In this document: one piece after another, positions 27,137 through 36,418 of the stretch
How positions within the stretch are numbered: the first letter of the stretch is position 1
Layout: every line of letters begins with the position of its first letter
Source: JBBRGK01 sp036741355
GTDB taxonomy: Bacteria; Chloroflexota; Dehalococcoidia; CAUJGQ01
Assembly: GCA_036741355.1 (NCBI GenBank)
Contig: DAINSK010000011.1
Coordinates: forward strand, 20,692 to 84,691
Length of the DNA: 64,000 nucleotides
Reading direction: 5' to 3'
Translations under genes and position numbers: made by a program
The notes under the pieces: generated by a model
Databases searched by the model: none
The model's input: the letters and a program-made list of their open reading frames with translations, nothing else
Told to the model about the DNA's origin: nothing

Positions 27137-28378
27137 ATGTTTGGCTTCGGTAAATCCGACAAATCCACCAAGACCGAGATATATGAGGTGCCGGCCGCGG
27201 ATGGTAACGACTTCGGGTTTCGGCTCGAGGGCGGTGTCCATCTGCCGGACGTGGCGCTCGATCTGGCTAGCAAAATACCAGAGACCGCCAAAGACCTGGC
27301 CGAGCGGGCGCGCGAGCTTGCCGGGCGCGGCACCAGCCAGGCAATGGATCTGCTAGGAAGAGGCAGCGACCAGGCGCGCGAAATCGCCGAGCGCGGGGCC
27401 GGCGAGGCGAGGAACCTTCGCGAGCGCGGCTCAAATCGAGGCCGCGATCTGCTCGAACACGGCGGCAACGCGGCGAAGGCGCTGTCGGATCGGCTCCCGG
27501 ACAGGGATACGGCGTTCGGCTGGGTCGATCGGTTGCCCGATCCAATCAAAGACCGCGCCAACGAGAAGCTTGGACGCAAACGGCGCTCGCGCTGGTGGAT
27601 CGCTGGCATTATCGTCGCGACCCTAGCCGGCGTGGCGGGGGCCTTGATGTTCGTAAAGAAGGCCTTTGCCCCCGGCTACGACGAGGAACCGCTTTATCGT
27701 GGCGGCACCGAGCCCAGCGGCTCCGGTGAGCCGGTTATATACCCGGCACAGGGCTCGGGAAGCGGCTGGCCCGAGGGGCCGCGGACGCCGGAAAATACCG
27801 AAACGGTTGACCGGCGGGTGATGACAGGCGCGGCTGTGCACGGCGATCGCGACGGCAACGCCGGCGCTTCGCCGAAGACGGCTCCATCCCGCCTCTCCAC
27901 GGGCAACGGAGCCTCGGGCCCGATCATGTCCGAAACACCATCTCCGAACGTCCCTGAAGTGCATATGTCCCGCGCCGGAAAGCGGACATCGGCCACTCGT
28001 TCGGAGCAGGCCGCCGCTGCCGGTGTGGCCGCGGCAGCGCGGGAGCCCGCCGGATCCTCTTATGCGCTCGAGTCGCGCGGCGGCGATGCGGCGCTGCCAC
28101 AACGGTCGCAGCCTGCGCAGCGGTCAGAAGTACCGCTGACCGAAGTACAGGCGGAGATGAATGCTCGTCTGCAACTCAAACAGGACGAGTTATACGCAGC
28201 ATTCCCCTCCATGACGCGCGAAGACATCGTGGCCTGCGACGGCTACATCGACCGCCTGGCGCAAATCCTGGCGCCGAAATCGGGGATGGACGTCACCGCC
28301 GTCCATGCGCGGCTCGACGCGATCCTGGGCACCGGCCCTGGCCAGGCGACGAATCCGGTCTTGCCTGACCCGGAGTAA
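27137..28378 (+). CDS. Single-pass membrane protein with amphipathic repeats, function unknown
   Basis: A 413-residue protein. The start at 27137 (MFGFGKSDKST) has GGGAGACG upstream. Residues about 40-115 are repeats of the form ERGxxxARxLxERG rich in Arg and Glu, predicted to be amphipathic helix. A transmembrane helix (about 154-174, WWIAGIIVATLAGVAGALMFV) is preceded by basic residues, so the N-terminus is probably cytoplasmic. The exterior part is low-complexity Pro/Gly/Ser, ending in a helical domain (about 335-400). No family recognised. Confidence 0.7.
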   Translation: MFGFGKSDKSTKTEIYEVPAADGNDFGFRLEGGVHLPDVALDLASKIPETAKDLAERARELAGRGTSQAMDLLGRGSDQAREIAERGAGEARNLRERGSNRGRDLLEHGGNAAKALSDRLPDRDTAFGWVDRLPDPIKDRANEKLGRKRRSRWWIAGIIVATLAGVAGALMFVKKAFAPGYDEEPLYRGGTEPSGSGEPVIYPAQGSGSGWPEGPRTPENTETVDRRVMTGAAVHGDRDGNAGASPKTAPSRLSTGNGASGPIMSETPSPNVPEVHMSRAGKRTSATRSEQAAAAGVAAAAREPAGSSYALESRGGDAALPQRSQPAQRSEVPLTEVQAEMNARLQLKQDELYAAFPSMTREDIVACDGYIDRLAQILAPKSGMDVTAVHARLDAILGTGPGQATNPVLPDPE

Positions 28379-28742
28379 AACCCGAACTTAGAACATAACG
28401 CCGACGCCGACGGTGGCGCTAATACCGGCCTTTTGTCCGGGGCTTAGATGGTTGAGCTGGGTCATGCCCAAAGCCTGGTGAAACCCCTGCAATACCACGT
28501 TGCTCTGAAACTGCGGATTCGGTGAGGTGGGGAAGCCATGAAATCCATAGCCGGAAACCTCTTCTTCGGCCACCGGGTCCTCTGAGGAAGGCGGGCACCG
28601 TTACCTTGCCGGCAACCAGCCCGTCAACGTACCAGGAGTCGGTGCTGCACGGCTGCGGGATAGACAGCTACTTGGATTTTCAGGTCACTGTCATGATGGT
28701 GGCGCCACAAAGTGCTGACACCGGCAATGTCGACCAGCTCCC

Positions 28743-29081
28743 GTGACGGAGCACCGATTTGAGCGAGCGCAGCACACGGTGTGCCGCCTAGGGTATTATG
28801 GCCCAACCATCCCGTCCTATGGCGCCGACCCCAGCTATACCGGTTCCCCCGGCTTGAAGCAATTCGATCCGAAGCTACTGGCCACGATGGCGGAGGCGGG
28901 GACAAGCATCGGCGACTTTGTGAGGGAAAGTCCGGGTTGGAAGTTCAATCCGAAGTCCGGCACCTTGGCGGGGTCGCTCTTCTATGCCGACGTCGTTCAG
29001 AAAGTGGTGGTAGGTAAGGAGTCCACCCAATCGGCGGTGACCTGGGGCGCACGGCAGATCCGAGACATCATGAAAGCCTAG
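28743..29081 (+). pseudogene. Possible C-terminal remnant of an ABC sugar-binding protein
   Basis: The second half of this 112-codon frame (SLFYADVVQKVVVGKESTQSAVTWGARQIRDIMKA) resembles the C-terminal helix of extracellular sugar-binding proteins, which typically read VVVGKxSxExAV...I. No start or N-terminal domain is present. The rest of 28379-29129 holds nothing I can identify. The match is weak. Confidence 0.3.
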
Positions 29082-29135
29082 GAGGCTGGGTCACGGTATC
29101 TAGCGCTTATAGGAGCGAGCGGATAGGCTGTGCCT

Positions 29136-29430
29136 ATGATTGCTACCGAACACTTCAAGCCCTACGGTCCTGATCCGCACGCGGTCGTGCGCTTAGACAC
29201 GGCGTTGCCGCCGGATCACCTGGTGCACGTGTTCGTGGACTTGATCCGCAGCATCAGCCTCGACCACTTTGTCGTGACGCCTGGTCCGAAGGGCGAGAAG
29301 CCCTACCATCCCCACGCGCTGTTCGGGCTGCTGGCCTGGGGCTACCTGCACGGGGTGCGTTCCTCGCGCAATCTGGCGCGGCTCGCCCAGCAGGAGGTGA
29401 CGTTCGTCTACCTCGCTGGCGGGCAATCTT
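29136..29430 (+). pseudogene. Truncated IS1182/IS5-like transposase N-terminus
   Basis: The first hundred residues match the helical N-terminal domain (DUF772 type) of IS1182-like transposases: LDTALPPDHLVHVFVDLIRSISLDHF and LARLAQQEVTFVYLAGG. After residue 98 the frame departs from the family and stops within 25 codons. The catalytic DDE part is missing, so it is a dead remnant. It starts 900 bp downstream of the RiPP-type locus. Confidence 0.75.
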
Positions 29431-29489
29431 CGCCAGGACGAGCCTGCCGCAGCGCCAGCTCCGCCGCAACGGCCGAGGCGAACCACTGA

Positions 29490-29852
29490 ACGTTGACCAC
29501 CGTCACGAGACCGCGAACCCGGAAACCATTCACCATCGCGTCGTAGTGTGTGCAAAAAGGGGTCTTCCCCAGCTGAGGGCCATCCTGCAGTCAGAACGCC
29601 TCAACGGCACGGCACTGATGCGCGGTTCTGGACTAGCGGGCAGCGGGTCGCGGGACCGGCGGCGCTGCTGGTGTCCTGTCGGTGGGCGCTGAAACGCCCG
29701 CGATTCGGCCGGTACGTACCGCGGGCGTTCACTGAGCGCTGACTCGGCTTCTGGAAGCCCGTGAGCTATCTGAAGCTCGTTTGGCCGCCGATGCGGAAGT
29801 TGAACGCGCCCGGATTGCTGACCCCCGAACTCGGGAGTATGGAGCCGGCCGG
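29490..29852. other. Stretch without an identified gene
   Basis: No supported gene. On the plus strand a 65-codon open frame without a start codon (about 29733-29932) looks helical but overlaps the precursor gene on the other strand. It is probably decayed sequence beside the transposase remnant. Confidence 0.4.
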
Positions 29853-30089
29853 TCACTTGCAGCTGGCCAAGATCCTTGGCAGGCCTGCCTGCATCAGATA
29901 GCCACGTACCTCAACGTCCTCACCGAGTGAGCCGACGGCGCTCCAGTCCATTGCCTTGAGCGCCGCAATCTCCTGCGGTGTCACGTCGCGATCCGTGAAC
30001 ACACCGTCAGGGTCATCGATCAGCGCCTGGCGGAATGCCGATTCAGTCGTTGCACGACTGACGATGCGCTGGACCGCTTCCAATGACAT
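29853..30089 (-). CDS. RiPP precursor candidate, Os1348/NHLP-like leader
   Basis: A 78-residue small protein. The start MSLEAVQRIVSRATTES, followed by AFRQALIDDPDG and LTxEE-like VTPQEIAALKAMD, matches the Os1348 and related NHLP-clan leader pattern used by RiPP precursors. The C-terminal segment (RGYLMQAGLPRILASCK) would be the core and contains the only cysteine, Cys77, next to the last residue. AAAGGAGG lies 9 bases before the ATG at 30089; GTG at 30098 is too close to it. It sits 48 bp downstream of the MNIO gene on the same strand. The precursor role is inferred from leader similarity and neighbours. Confidence 0.7.
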   Translation of the reverse strand: MSLEAVQRIVSRATTESAFRQALIDDPDGVFTDRDVTPQEIAALKAMDWSAVGSLGEDVEVRGYLMQAGLPRILASCK

Positions 30090-30137
30090 GGTACTCACCT
30101 CCTTTCCTGCTAGACGGATAAGCGCATACAGCCGCGG

Positions 30138-31034
30138 TCATGGCTCGACCGCGGGCAGCGCCTCCTGGCTCAACCTGGAGCCCGCCCCGGCACCGGCAAG
30201 GATTTGCCTCGCGATCCGTAGTTCCGCGAGCATCTCCGCCATGGGCGGGTAGTTCTGGTCACGCTCCAGGAGAATGCCCTTCACCGGGATCTGTTCAACC
30301 ACCCACTCCACCATCCGCCAGACCCCATCAGGGACTGGCTGGCTGTGCGTGTCGACCCATTTGCCTGCCCAGCTGCCGCCCACCCGCTGCTCGCCGCCCG
30401 ATACATGGATGTACACCGTGTGCTCAAGCGGCCCCTGCTCCAGCCAGGCGTACGGATCGAAACCGAAGTTCAACGCGTTGATGCACAGATTGGTGACGTC
30501 CAGGAGGAGACCGTGCTGCGTGCCTCGCAAGATCTCGCCGATAAACGCAGGTTCCGACAACCGGTCGGGCAGGGGCACCACGAACTTGTAGAAGATGTTC
30601 TCGATCACAAGGGGGCGACGAAGCCGGCCGGCAAAGATATCCATATTGCGCCGGAAGATGGCTGCCTGCTCGCGCGTAAAGGGGATCGGCATGCCGTGGA
30701 ACAACATGCCGAGCTCATCGTCGGGCACGTTGCCCATGTCGATGTGGTCCCCGACCACAACCGGGTCGAGCCCTTCGACAAAAGGGGCAAGCCGGTCGAG
30801 GTACTCCATATGCGCGCCCGCCGCGTCACCGAGCGACATGTAGATGCCATGCGCAACCGTCGTGAACGTGCGCTGCAGGTCCAGCAAGCGTTCACGCCAC
30901 TGAGGCAGCTGGCCCATGAACTGGTCGACCGGGACTTCAATGAAGTCGATGCCATCCCGGTGCGCCAGGATCTCGTCGTGCAGGTCTGCCTGGTAGCCCA
31001 GGCCGGCACCCAGGAAGGGGAGCTGCTCAAACAT
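30138..31034 (-). CDS. MNIO-family enzyme (DUF692; MbnB/BufB/TglH-like)
   Basis: A 298-residue multinuclear nonheme iron oxidative enzyme of the DUF692 family, whose members oxidatively modify cysteine or other residues of RiPP precursors. The TIM-barrel metal ligands are visible: His62 (VAHGIYM), Asp96-His97 (VGDHIDM), Glu145 (VIENIFY), Asp179 and Asn182 (LLLDVTNLCIN), His210 (YIHVSGGE), Asp228 and His230 (VDTHSQPV) and Glu257 (LLERDQNYPP). It starts inside the end of the TPR gene (8-bp overlap) and is followed by the precursor. No methanobactin- or bufferin-type partner gene is recognised. The reaction on this precursor is unknown. Confidence 0.9.
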   Translation of the reverse strand: MFEQLPFLGAGLGYQADLHDEILAHRDGIDFIEVPVDQFMGQLPQWRERLLDLQRTFTTVAHGIYMSLGDAAGAHMEYLDRLAPFVEGLDPVVVGDHIDMGNVPDDELGMLFHGMPIPFTREQAAIFRRNMDIFAGRLRRPLVIENIFYKFVVPLPDRLSEPAFIGEILRGTQHGLLLDVTNLCINALNFGFDPYAWLEQGPLEHTVYIHVSGGEQRVGGSWAGKWVDTHSQPVPDGVWRMVEWVVEQIPVKGILLERDQNYPPMAEMLAELRIARQILAGAGAGSRLSQEALPAVEP

Positions 31035-31974
31035 GACTCGCCTCTCGCGCCACGCTCCCGAAACCATCGGCCGGTACGTGCGGGGGCTCAACCCGCCGCC
31101 CGTCGCTGTTTCGCCGCAGATGTGCGGCACGGGCCGTATCGTGGATGGCCTCCTGCAGGTTACCGATCGCGTAATAGAGCCGTGCCCGCAGGTCGTAGAT
31201 TGCCGGATCGCCCGGAGTAATCGAGGTGGCCAGGTAGCAGTCGCCGAGGGCGCGGGCAAGCTCACCCAGTTGCAGCCGGGCTTCCGCCCGCACGAGGTAG
31301 GGCTCATGCGCGTGCGGCACGCGGGCTCGCACGATGTACGGCCAATGCGCCTGCTCCACGTGGTCCTCTTCGATTGCGTGCCAGCAATCCGTGACGGCCC
31401 CAGCCGGGTCACCCAGGGCGAGACAGGCCCGCGCTCGGTCGAGATACAGTTCCGACGCATACCGCGTACACTCACCGGTGGCCAGTACTGCCGTGAAGTC
31501 TTCGATCGCTTCGGCGTATCGGCCAGCTTCCAGATAGACCATGCCCCGCCAGGCGCGTGCCTCCCAGTCATCCGGGGCCAGGCGGAAACCGTCCTCGACG
31601 TCCGCGACTGCCCCCGCAATATCGCCCTGATGCAGACGGCTCATGCCGCGCAGGGCAACAGGATGGCCATTCAGGCAGAGATCCAGCGAGCGGGTGGTGT
31701 CTGCGAGTGCCGCGTCCGGTTTACCCACTTGCAGGTGGCAGATCGCGCGGGCTGCATACGCGCGGCTGAGGAGCTCCTCTGGCAAGGCGGGGGTGCCAGT
31801 AATCGCGCGGTCCAGTGCGGCGGTCGTTGCCTGCAGATCGCGCACGGTCCAAAGCGCCTCAGCATATGCGAGGAACAGCTCAGGCGCCGTCTCCCCCTGC
31901 GCAATCGCGAGGCCACACGCCGCCAACTGCTCCATGGTAGACTCGAATTGTGGCGACTCCGGACTGATGCACAT
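31027..31974 (-). CDS. Tetratricopeptide-repeat protein, probable MNIO partner
   Basis: A protein of about 315 residues made of helical TPR units, for example AYAARAICHLQVGKPDAALADTTRSL, WEARAWRGMVYLEAGRYAEAIEDFTAVL and YDLRARLYYAIGNLQEAIHDTARA, across most of its length. No signal peptide, so cytoplasmic. The ATG at 31974 has GAGGGA upstream; a GTG at 32019 is also in frame. It is first in the operon and overlaps the MNIO gene. Known MNIO pathways have a partner protein that binds the precursor leader; a TPR scaffold could take that role here, which is an inference. Confidence 0.8.
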   Translation of the reverse strand: MCISPESPQFESTMEQLAACGLAIAQGETAPELFLAYAEALWTVRDLQATTAALDRAITGTPALPEELLSRAYAARAICHLQVGKPDAALADTTRSLDLCLNGHPVALRGMSRLHQGDIAGAVADVEDGFRLAPDDWEARAWRGMVYLEAGRYAEAIEDFTAVLATGECTRYASELYLDRARACLALGDPAGAVTDCWHAIEEDHVEQAHWPYIVRARVPHAHEPYLVRAEARLQLGELARALGDCYLATSITPGDPAIYDLRARLYYAIGNLQEAIHDTARAAHLRRNSDGRRVEPPHVPADGFGSVAREASHV

Positions 31975-32150
31975 CGCATGTCCCTCTTCGCACCACCCGG
32001 CCATGGCTGCGCTTGACACCGGAGTCTACGTGCAGCAACCGCCGGGCAGCGCCATCGTGCCACACTACCGCCGCCCTGTCACCCTGTCAACACCGTTCTT
32101 ACGTTAATTTTCAGTAAATAACAGCGCACACGCGGCGAAGGAGTCCAGGC

Positions 32151-33005
32151 ATGGCAGCGGTAGAGAGCATTCCAGGATCGGGTGGTCCGGGAGGCGCGGG
32201 GCCGGGACGGCCGCGTCTCGAGGGCAAAGTGGCGATCGTCACGGGCGCGGGGTCGCGCGGCCCCGGCGTCGGCAACGGCAAGGCGATGGCGGCGTTGTTC
32301 GCCCGCGAGGGCGCAAGCGTGCTGATCGTCGACCGGGTGCGCGTGCGTGCCGAAGAGACACTTGCGGTCATCGAAGCGCAGGCAGGCGCGGCCGGAAAGG
32401 GCAGCGCGGCCGTGTTCGAGGCGGACGTGACCGAACCCGATCAGGCCGAAGCGATGGTGGCGGAGGCAGTAAGACGCTGGGGCCGGCTGACCACGCTCGT
32501 CAACAACGTCGGCATCGAGTCGCGCGGCAGCGTCATTGATACCGAGCCCGATCAATGGGACAGCGTAATGCGGGTCAACCTGCGCTCGATGTACCTCTCC
32601 AGCCGCGCCGCGATCCCGCGGCTCACCGAGGCCGGCGGCGGCGCAATCCTCAACATCTCCTCGATTTCAGGCATGCGTGGGCGCGGTAACGCAGCCTATG
32701 CCGCCAGCAAGGGCGGTGTGATCGCGCTGACGACAACCATGGCCGTGCAGCATGCTTCCGCCGGCATTCGCGTCGTCTGTATTGCACCGGGACCCGTCTA
32801 CACGCCGATGGTCGCAGGCGGTATGCCGCCAGAGCGCCGGGCGGAGCGCCTTGCTTCTGTTCCGTTGGGGACGGAGGGCTCGGCGTGGGATATCGCCTGG
32901 GCGGCAGTTTTCCTGGTGAGCGACGAAGCCCGCTGGATCACCGGAGTCACGCTGCCGGTCGACGGCGGCAGCATCTCTGCCACGCGCCTCGCAAGAGGTG
33001 GTTGA
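32151..33005 (+). CDS. Short-chain dehydrogenase/reductase
   Basis: A 284-residue Rossmann-fold oxidoreductase. Cofactor motif VAIVTGAGSRGPGVGNGKAMA (about 27-47) is lengthened compared with TGxxxGIG. NNVG, the catalytic Ser (ISSISG, about 168) and the Y-x-x-x-K pair (AYAASKGG, about 180) are present. AAGGAG lies about 8 bases upstream of the ATG. Substrate unknown; it is divergent from the TPR/MNIO operon. Confidence 0.93.
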   Translation: MAAVESIPGSGGPGGAGPGRPRLEGKVAIVTGAGSRGPGVGNGKAMAALFAREGASVLIVDRVRVRAEETLAVIEAQAGAAGKGSAAVFEADVTEPDQAEAMVAEAVRRWGRLTTLVNNVGIESRGSVIDTEPDQWDSVMRVNLRSMYLSSRAAIPRLTEAGGGAILNISSISGMRGRGNAAYAASKGGVIALTTTMAVQHASAGIRVVCIAPGPVYTPMVAGGMPPERRAERLASVPLGTEGSAWDIAWAAVFLVSDEARWITGVTLPVDGGSISATRLARGG

Positions 33006-33080
33006 ACCCGCCCCTAACCCCCGGCGCAGCCGGCCCTCACCCCTGACCCCTCTCCCAATACTGGGCGAGGGGAGCTTGTG
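33006..33080. repeat. Partial MITE-family repeats
   Basis: CCCCTAACCCCCGGC followed by CCTCACCCCTGACCCCTCTCCC and GGGCGAGGGGAGCTTGTG, an end segment of the MITE family with its hairpin, between the reductase and the CAP-domain gene. Confidence 0.65.
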
Positions 33081-33197
33081 CTCGGTAACCGAATATCCTC
33101 TAAAAGCTATTGCGCTGGTGCTACAGAGGTGTTACACAGATCACGTGATTACAGCGACATTGCACCGCGCGCCGCTTTCTCAGGAGCACTCGATCTC

Positions 33198-33770
33198 GTG
33201 ACGACCTTCCGCCAGCGGTCGCGCACTACCGGTCTCGCGGTGTTTGCCATTGTGACTGCCGTACTGCCCACCTTTTCTCCGAACGGAATGCGCGCTAATA
33301 CATACGCAGCTTCGGCAGCCCCACTCTCCACCAACTGCGACGTCGACCCCAGCGCTCTGGGCGCGGACGATGAGGAGCAGTCGGCCCTCGACCAGACCAA
33401 CGCCTACCGCGCCGCGTATGGCCTCCAGCCGCTGCAAGTGTCCTACACACTGACCGTCACCGCGGAGTGGAAGGCAAATGACATGGCGGCGCGCCACTAT
33501 GCCGACCACAACGACGGCTTCCGCACCTGGGACCAGCGCTTCCACGACTGCGGCTACAACTATCCAGGCGCGTGGTTTGGCGAGAACCTGGCGCGCGGCA
33601 ACTCCACCGGCTATGCGACGTTGATGCAGTGGGAGAATTCGCCTCTTCACAATGAGAACCTGCTGGACGCCAACTACTCCGCGATAGGAATCAAGCGCGT
33701 ACATTCGACCGATCCCGGTGACTCCTACGGCTGGTACTGGACGATGGAGCTCGGCAGCACGGTCGATTAG
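33198..33770 (+). CDS. Secreted CAP-domain (SCP-like) protein
   Basis: A 190-residue extracellular protein with a signal peptide (hydrophobic core about 12-25, cleavage near the AASA sequence) and a CAP domain. Family blocks are ALDQTNAYRAAYGLQPLQVS, WKANDMAARHYADHNDG, GENLARGNSTGYATLMQWENSPLHNENLLDANYSAIGI and a closing WYWTMELG. The active-site-like His and Glu residues are present. The GTG start has CAGGAGC upstream. A paralog lies at 60137-60775 on the other strand. Bacterial CAP proteins often bind lipids or calcium; its exact role is unknown. Confidence 0.9.
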   Translation: MTTFRQRSRTTGLAVFAIVTAVLPTFSPNGMRANTYAASAAPLSTNCDVDPSALGADDEEQSALDQTNAYRAAYGLQPLQVSYTLTVTAEWKANDMAARHYADHNDGFRTWDQRFHDCGYNYPGAWFGENLARGNSTGYATLMQWENSPLHNENLLDANYSAIGIKRVHSTDPGDSYGWYWTMELGSTVD

Positions 33771-33841
33771 AACCAGAACCCGGCTTCCGTCAGACAGGGC
33801 TGTCGGTATTACAAATTCAGCTTTTCCGATTTATCCGCATC

Positions 33842-33886
33842 ACCGGCGTTTCGCTGCGTCAACCCCGCCCGCAGCGAAACGCCGGT
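33842..33886. terminator. Hairpin terminator after the CAP gene
   Basis: A perfect 16-bp stem (ACCGGCGTTTCGCTGC) with a 13-base loop, followed by TTGATTTGGG. It ends the CAP-domain transcript. Confidence 0.7.
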
Positions 33887-33978
33887 TTGATTTGGGTCCT
33901 CACCGGGTGTTCCAATGGAGTACGGCCCGACTCATGATGCTATCCTGCGACAGGCCACATCATGCAGGAGAAACGTAT

Positions 33979-34821
33979 ATGAGCGCCGCCGAAGCGTATG
34001 CCGCCCGCATCGATGCCGTCACTGCCCAGCAGTCCCGCACGCGCAGGGCCGGCACGCAGGGCGACCGCTGGTCAGGTCCCATGGCGCGCCGATTCCGCGC
34101 CGACCCTCGCCGGCCGCTGGATGCAAACCTGGAAGTAATAGCCGCGTATGTACGGCCCGACGATGTGCTGATCGACGTGGGCGGCGGTGCGGGGCGGCTG
34201 TCACTGCCGCTCGCTTCGCGCTGCCGAGAAGTGATCAACGTCGACCCGTCCCCCGGCATGCGGGAGCAGTTCGATCAGTCGGTTGCCGAGGGCGGTGTCC
34301 GCAACGCTCGCTCTATAGCTTCGGACTGGATCGCGGCCGCGGACGTTCAGGGCGACGTCGTTCTGGTGGCGAACGTTACCTTCTTCGTCCGCGACATCGT
34401 GCCATTCATAGAGAAGCTGGAAGACGCGGCCCGACGACGGGTTATCATCCCGATCGCCAGTCCACCGCCACCGATGATGAATTCGAAGCTCTTTCGTCTC
34501 GTCCACGGGGAAGATCAGGAGCCGGTGCCGGGCCAGCCGGAACTGTTGCCAGTATTGTGGGAGATGGGCATCATGCCCGACGTGCGGGTCTTGCCCGAAA
34601 CGTTTACCGGCTTTGTAGAGCCTCCGGCGAGCCGGGAAGAAGCGATCACACGTGCACTCCAAGCTGTTGAAGCGCAGGATGAAGCCCGCGCCCGTCAGAA
34701 ACTGGAAGCGCACATCGCCGACCTGTTCACCGAAACGGCCGAGGGACTGGTCCCCTGCTGGCGTCCGGTCATGCACCAGCTAGTGATCACCTGGGAGCCG
34801 CATGCCCGCGAAAAGGGTTAA
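33979..34821 (+). CDS. SAM-dependent methyltransferase
   Basis: A class I methyltransferase of 280 residues. Motif I is DVLIDVGGGAGRLSLPLA (about 63-80), followed by VINVDPSPGM as the acidic motif II. A helical C-terminal extension (about 220-265) is rich in Ala and Glu. CAGGAG lies 7 bases before the ATG. It overlaps the next gene by 20 bp. The substrate cannot be read from this. Confidence 0.87.
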   Translation: MSAAEAYAARIDAVTAQQSRTRRAGTQGDRWSGPMARRFRADPRRPLDANLEVIAAYVRPDDVLIDVGGGAGRLSLPLASRCREVINVDPSPGMREQFDQSVAEGGVRNARSIASDWIAAADVQGDVVLVANVTFFVRDIVPFIEKLEDAARRRVIIPIASPPPPMMNSKLFRLVHGEDQEPVPGQPELLPVLWEMGIMPDVRVLPETFTGFVEPPASREEAITRALQAVEAQDEARARQKLEAHIADLFTETAEGLVPCWRPVMHQLVITWEPHAREKG

Positions 34822-35212
34822 AACGGTGCATCGAGTCTTTCGTCCAGGCGCAGCCGCGGCTTCGGATCCCCCGGACGCCTCGGAGGACCTGCGCGCGTTT
34901 CTGCGTTCGCTCGGATTAATCGAACAGCCGAGCGCAGACTGTTTCCTGTTCTTGTGGCGACAACCCGGAGGCGTCACCCGTCAGTTTGCGACGCTGCACA
35001 CGGGGCTCCATTCGGTGACCGTATACCTGTATCCCGACGCGCTCGGCCGAGCGGCCGGACATGCGTCAGCGTTCTACCGAATTCTCGACGACGCGGGTGT
35101 CGGCATGGGATCGAAATTGGGGCCATCGATCGGAATCAACCTGGACGACGTGCGCCAGCTCCGTCTCTTTCGCGACGGCGTCGCGGCGCTGCTGGCCGTG
35201 CCGGCACGGTAG
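34802..35212 (+). CDS. Hypothetical protein
   Basis: A 136-residue protein with no family recognised. It starts within the end of the methyltransferase (20-bp overlap) and is probably translated in tandem with it. It is a mixed alpha/beta sequence (CFLFLWRQPGGVTRQFATLHTG, SVTVYLYPDALG), lacks membrane segments and has one cysteine. Codon use matches its neighbours. Confidence 0.6.
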   Translation: MPAKRVKTVHRVFRPGAAAASDPPDASEDLRAFLRSLGLIEQPSADCFLFLWRQPGGVTRQFATLHTGLHSVTVYLYPDALGRAAGHASAFYRILDDAGVGMGSKLGPSIGINLDDVRQLRLFRDGVAALLAVPAR

Positions 35213-35245
35213 GAACCCCGTCGCGATAACCGGGTAGCGTGATGC

Positions 35246-36238
35246 TTAGTTCGAACCGTTGCTCTTCAACAGAGCGACGAGGGCGGTTGGGGACATATCT
35301 TCCGAGAAGATGCCATTTGGATTGTTCACCAACCACACGTGCAACATCTCCGGCGTGACCCCGTTGTAGATGGTTCCCGACGGACACTTCCCCGAAGCGT
35401 CTGCCAGCGCGACCACCATCTGGCGGTTCGGCGTGTAGCACAGGTTGTCGTGGGCATGCCATGACGTCAGCACACCGCCAACTTTCGGCCCTGCCTGGCC
35501 CGGCTGCGCGAGGTACATGACGCCCACGAGCGTAATCGCGCCTCGCTGGGTCCGCAGGTAGATCAACTCTTCGGGTTTGGTCGGATCGAGCGTCTTACCC
35601 GCTGCGAAGTACGCCTGGTTATGGAAGTGCGCCAGTCCGCTGACCCACGGCGTGATCTGGCGATAGCCTTCCGCCTGTGCGGTTTTGAAGTCCTGCAACC
35701 GCGCCGTTCCGCTCTTGGTGTCGTCCCATAGCTTCATTGCCGCCGAAAGCTCGTCGGCGGTGATAGACACCTCGCCGCCGTGGGCGTGGATCACCCCTGC
35801 CCGCAAAGGCATGACGTCTGCCGGGCCCGTCATTGGGTCGTGTGTGTGTGGCTGGCTTTCGTCCACGGCCATGGAAGCCGCGTGCGAATGCGTATGGCCG
35901 GTCAGGCCGCCCGGACTGGCCATCGCAAACGAGAGGCTGACCCCGGCCAGCGCCAGAAGTCCGGCCGCAGGCGCCACAAACGCCAGGCGGAGGCGCAGTG
36001 AAAGCGCCGGACGCAGCGCCAGCCGCTCGAGCAGGAACAACAGGGCTCCCGCCACCGCGAGCATGACGCCCGCGGCGAAAAGCACGTGACCGGGATTCGT
36101 GAGTGTGAATATCCCTTCGCGCTCCGCCAGCGTCGGATCGACCCGATGCAGAATCGCGTCCCAGCCCAGACCTACCAGCAAGGCGATCACGCCGGCAGTG
36201 CTGATCCAGGGCGCGGCGCGCATGATTTTCCGAAGCAT
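35246..36238 (-). CDS. Multi-pass membrane protein with His-rich outer domain
   Basis: A 330-residue protein with three hydrophobic segments (about 10-25, 48-68, 85-107) and a C-terminal soluble domain. A histidine-rich stretch (HTHSHAASM and HTHD, about 115-135) follows the last helix, and HAHGGEVSI, LAHFHNQAYF and SWHAHDNLCY lie further on, suggesting a metal site. I do not recognise the family; metal sensing or storage at the cell surface is only a guess. Confidence 0.75.
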   Translation of the reverse strand: MLRKIMRAAPWISTAGVIALLVGLGWDAILHRVDPTLAEREGIFTLTNPGHVLFAAGVMLAVAGALLFLLERLALRPALSLRLRLAFVAPAAGLLALAGVSLSFAMASPGGLTGHTHSHAASMAVDESQPHTHDPMTGPADVMPLRAGVIHAHGGEVSITADELSAAMKLWDDTKSGTARLQDFKTAQAEGYRQITPWVSGLAHFHNQAYFAAGKTLDPTKPEELIYLRTQRGAITLVGVMYLAQPGQAGPKVGGVLTSWHAHDNLCYTPNRQMVVALADASGKCPSGTIYNGVTPEMLHVWLVNNPNGIFSEDMSPTALVALLKSNGSN

Positions 36239-36418
36239 AATCTGGCTCCTCGCCGATTAGAAGGGAGCAACGCTCGTGCCTTGGCCGACGTATAACCATA
36301 CTACAGGTTTCGCTTTGCTTGCCTTCGCACAATGCGTCGAGGGTGGCTATCAGGACGTGCTCCTTTTGCGTATTGTAGGCGGGAACGTTCCCGACGGCCC
36401 CTCTCAGTTAGCTACGAT

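Noticed and set aside
28388..28573. 61-codon minus-strand frame after the membrane protein
   Set aside because: It has no ribosome site, no family match, and composition like non-coding sequence.
29853..29855. TGA at the end of the precursor as a third selenocysteine codon
   Set aside because: The frame beyond it is short and has no family-like continuation or hairpin at the right distance, so it is a normal stop.
29733..29932. Plus-strand 65-codon open frame opposite the precursor gene
   Set aside because: It has no start codon or family match and overlaps the better-supported precursor.
30138..31619. 493-residue reading frame extending the MNIO gene upstream
   Set aside because: The extension overlaps the TPR gene in another frame. 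The MNIO domain starts at MFEQLPFLGAG (31034) in an overlapping-operon arrangement.
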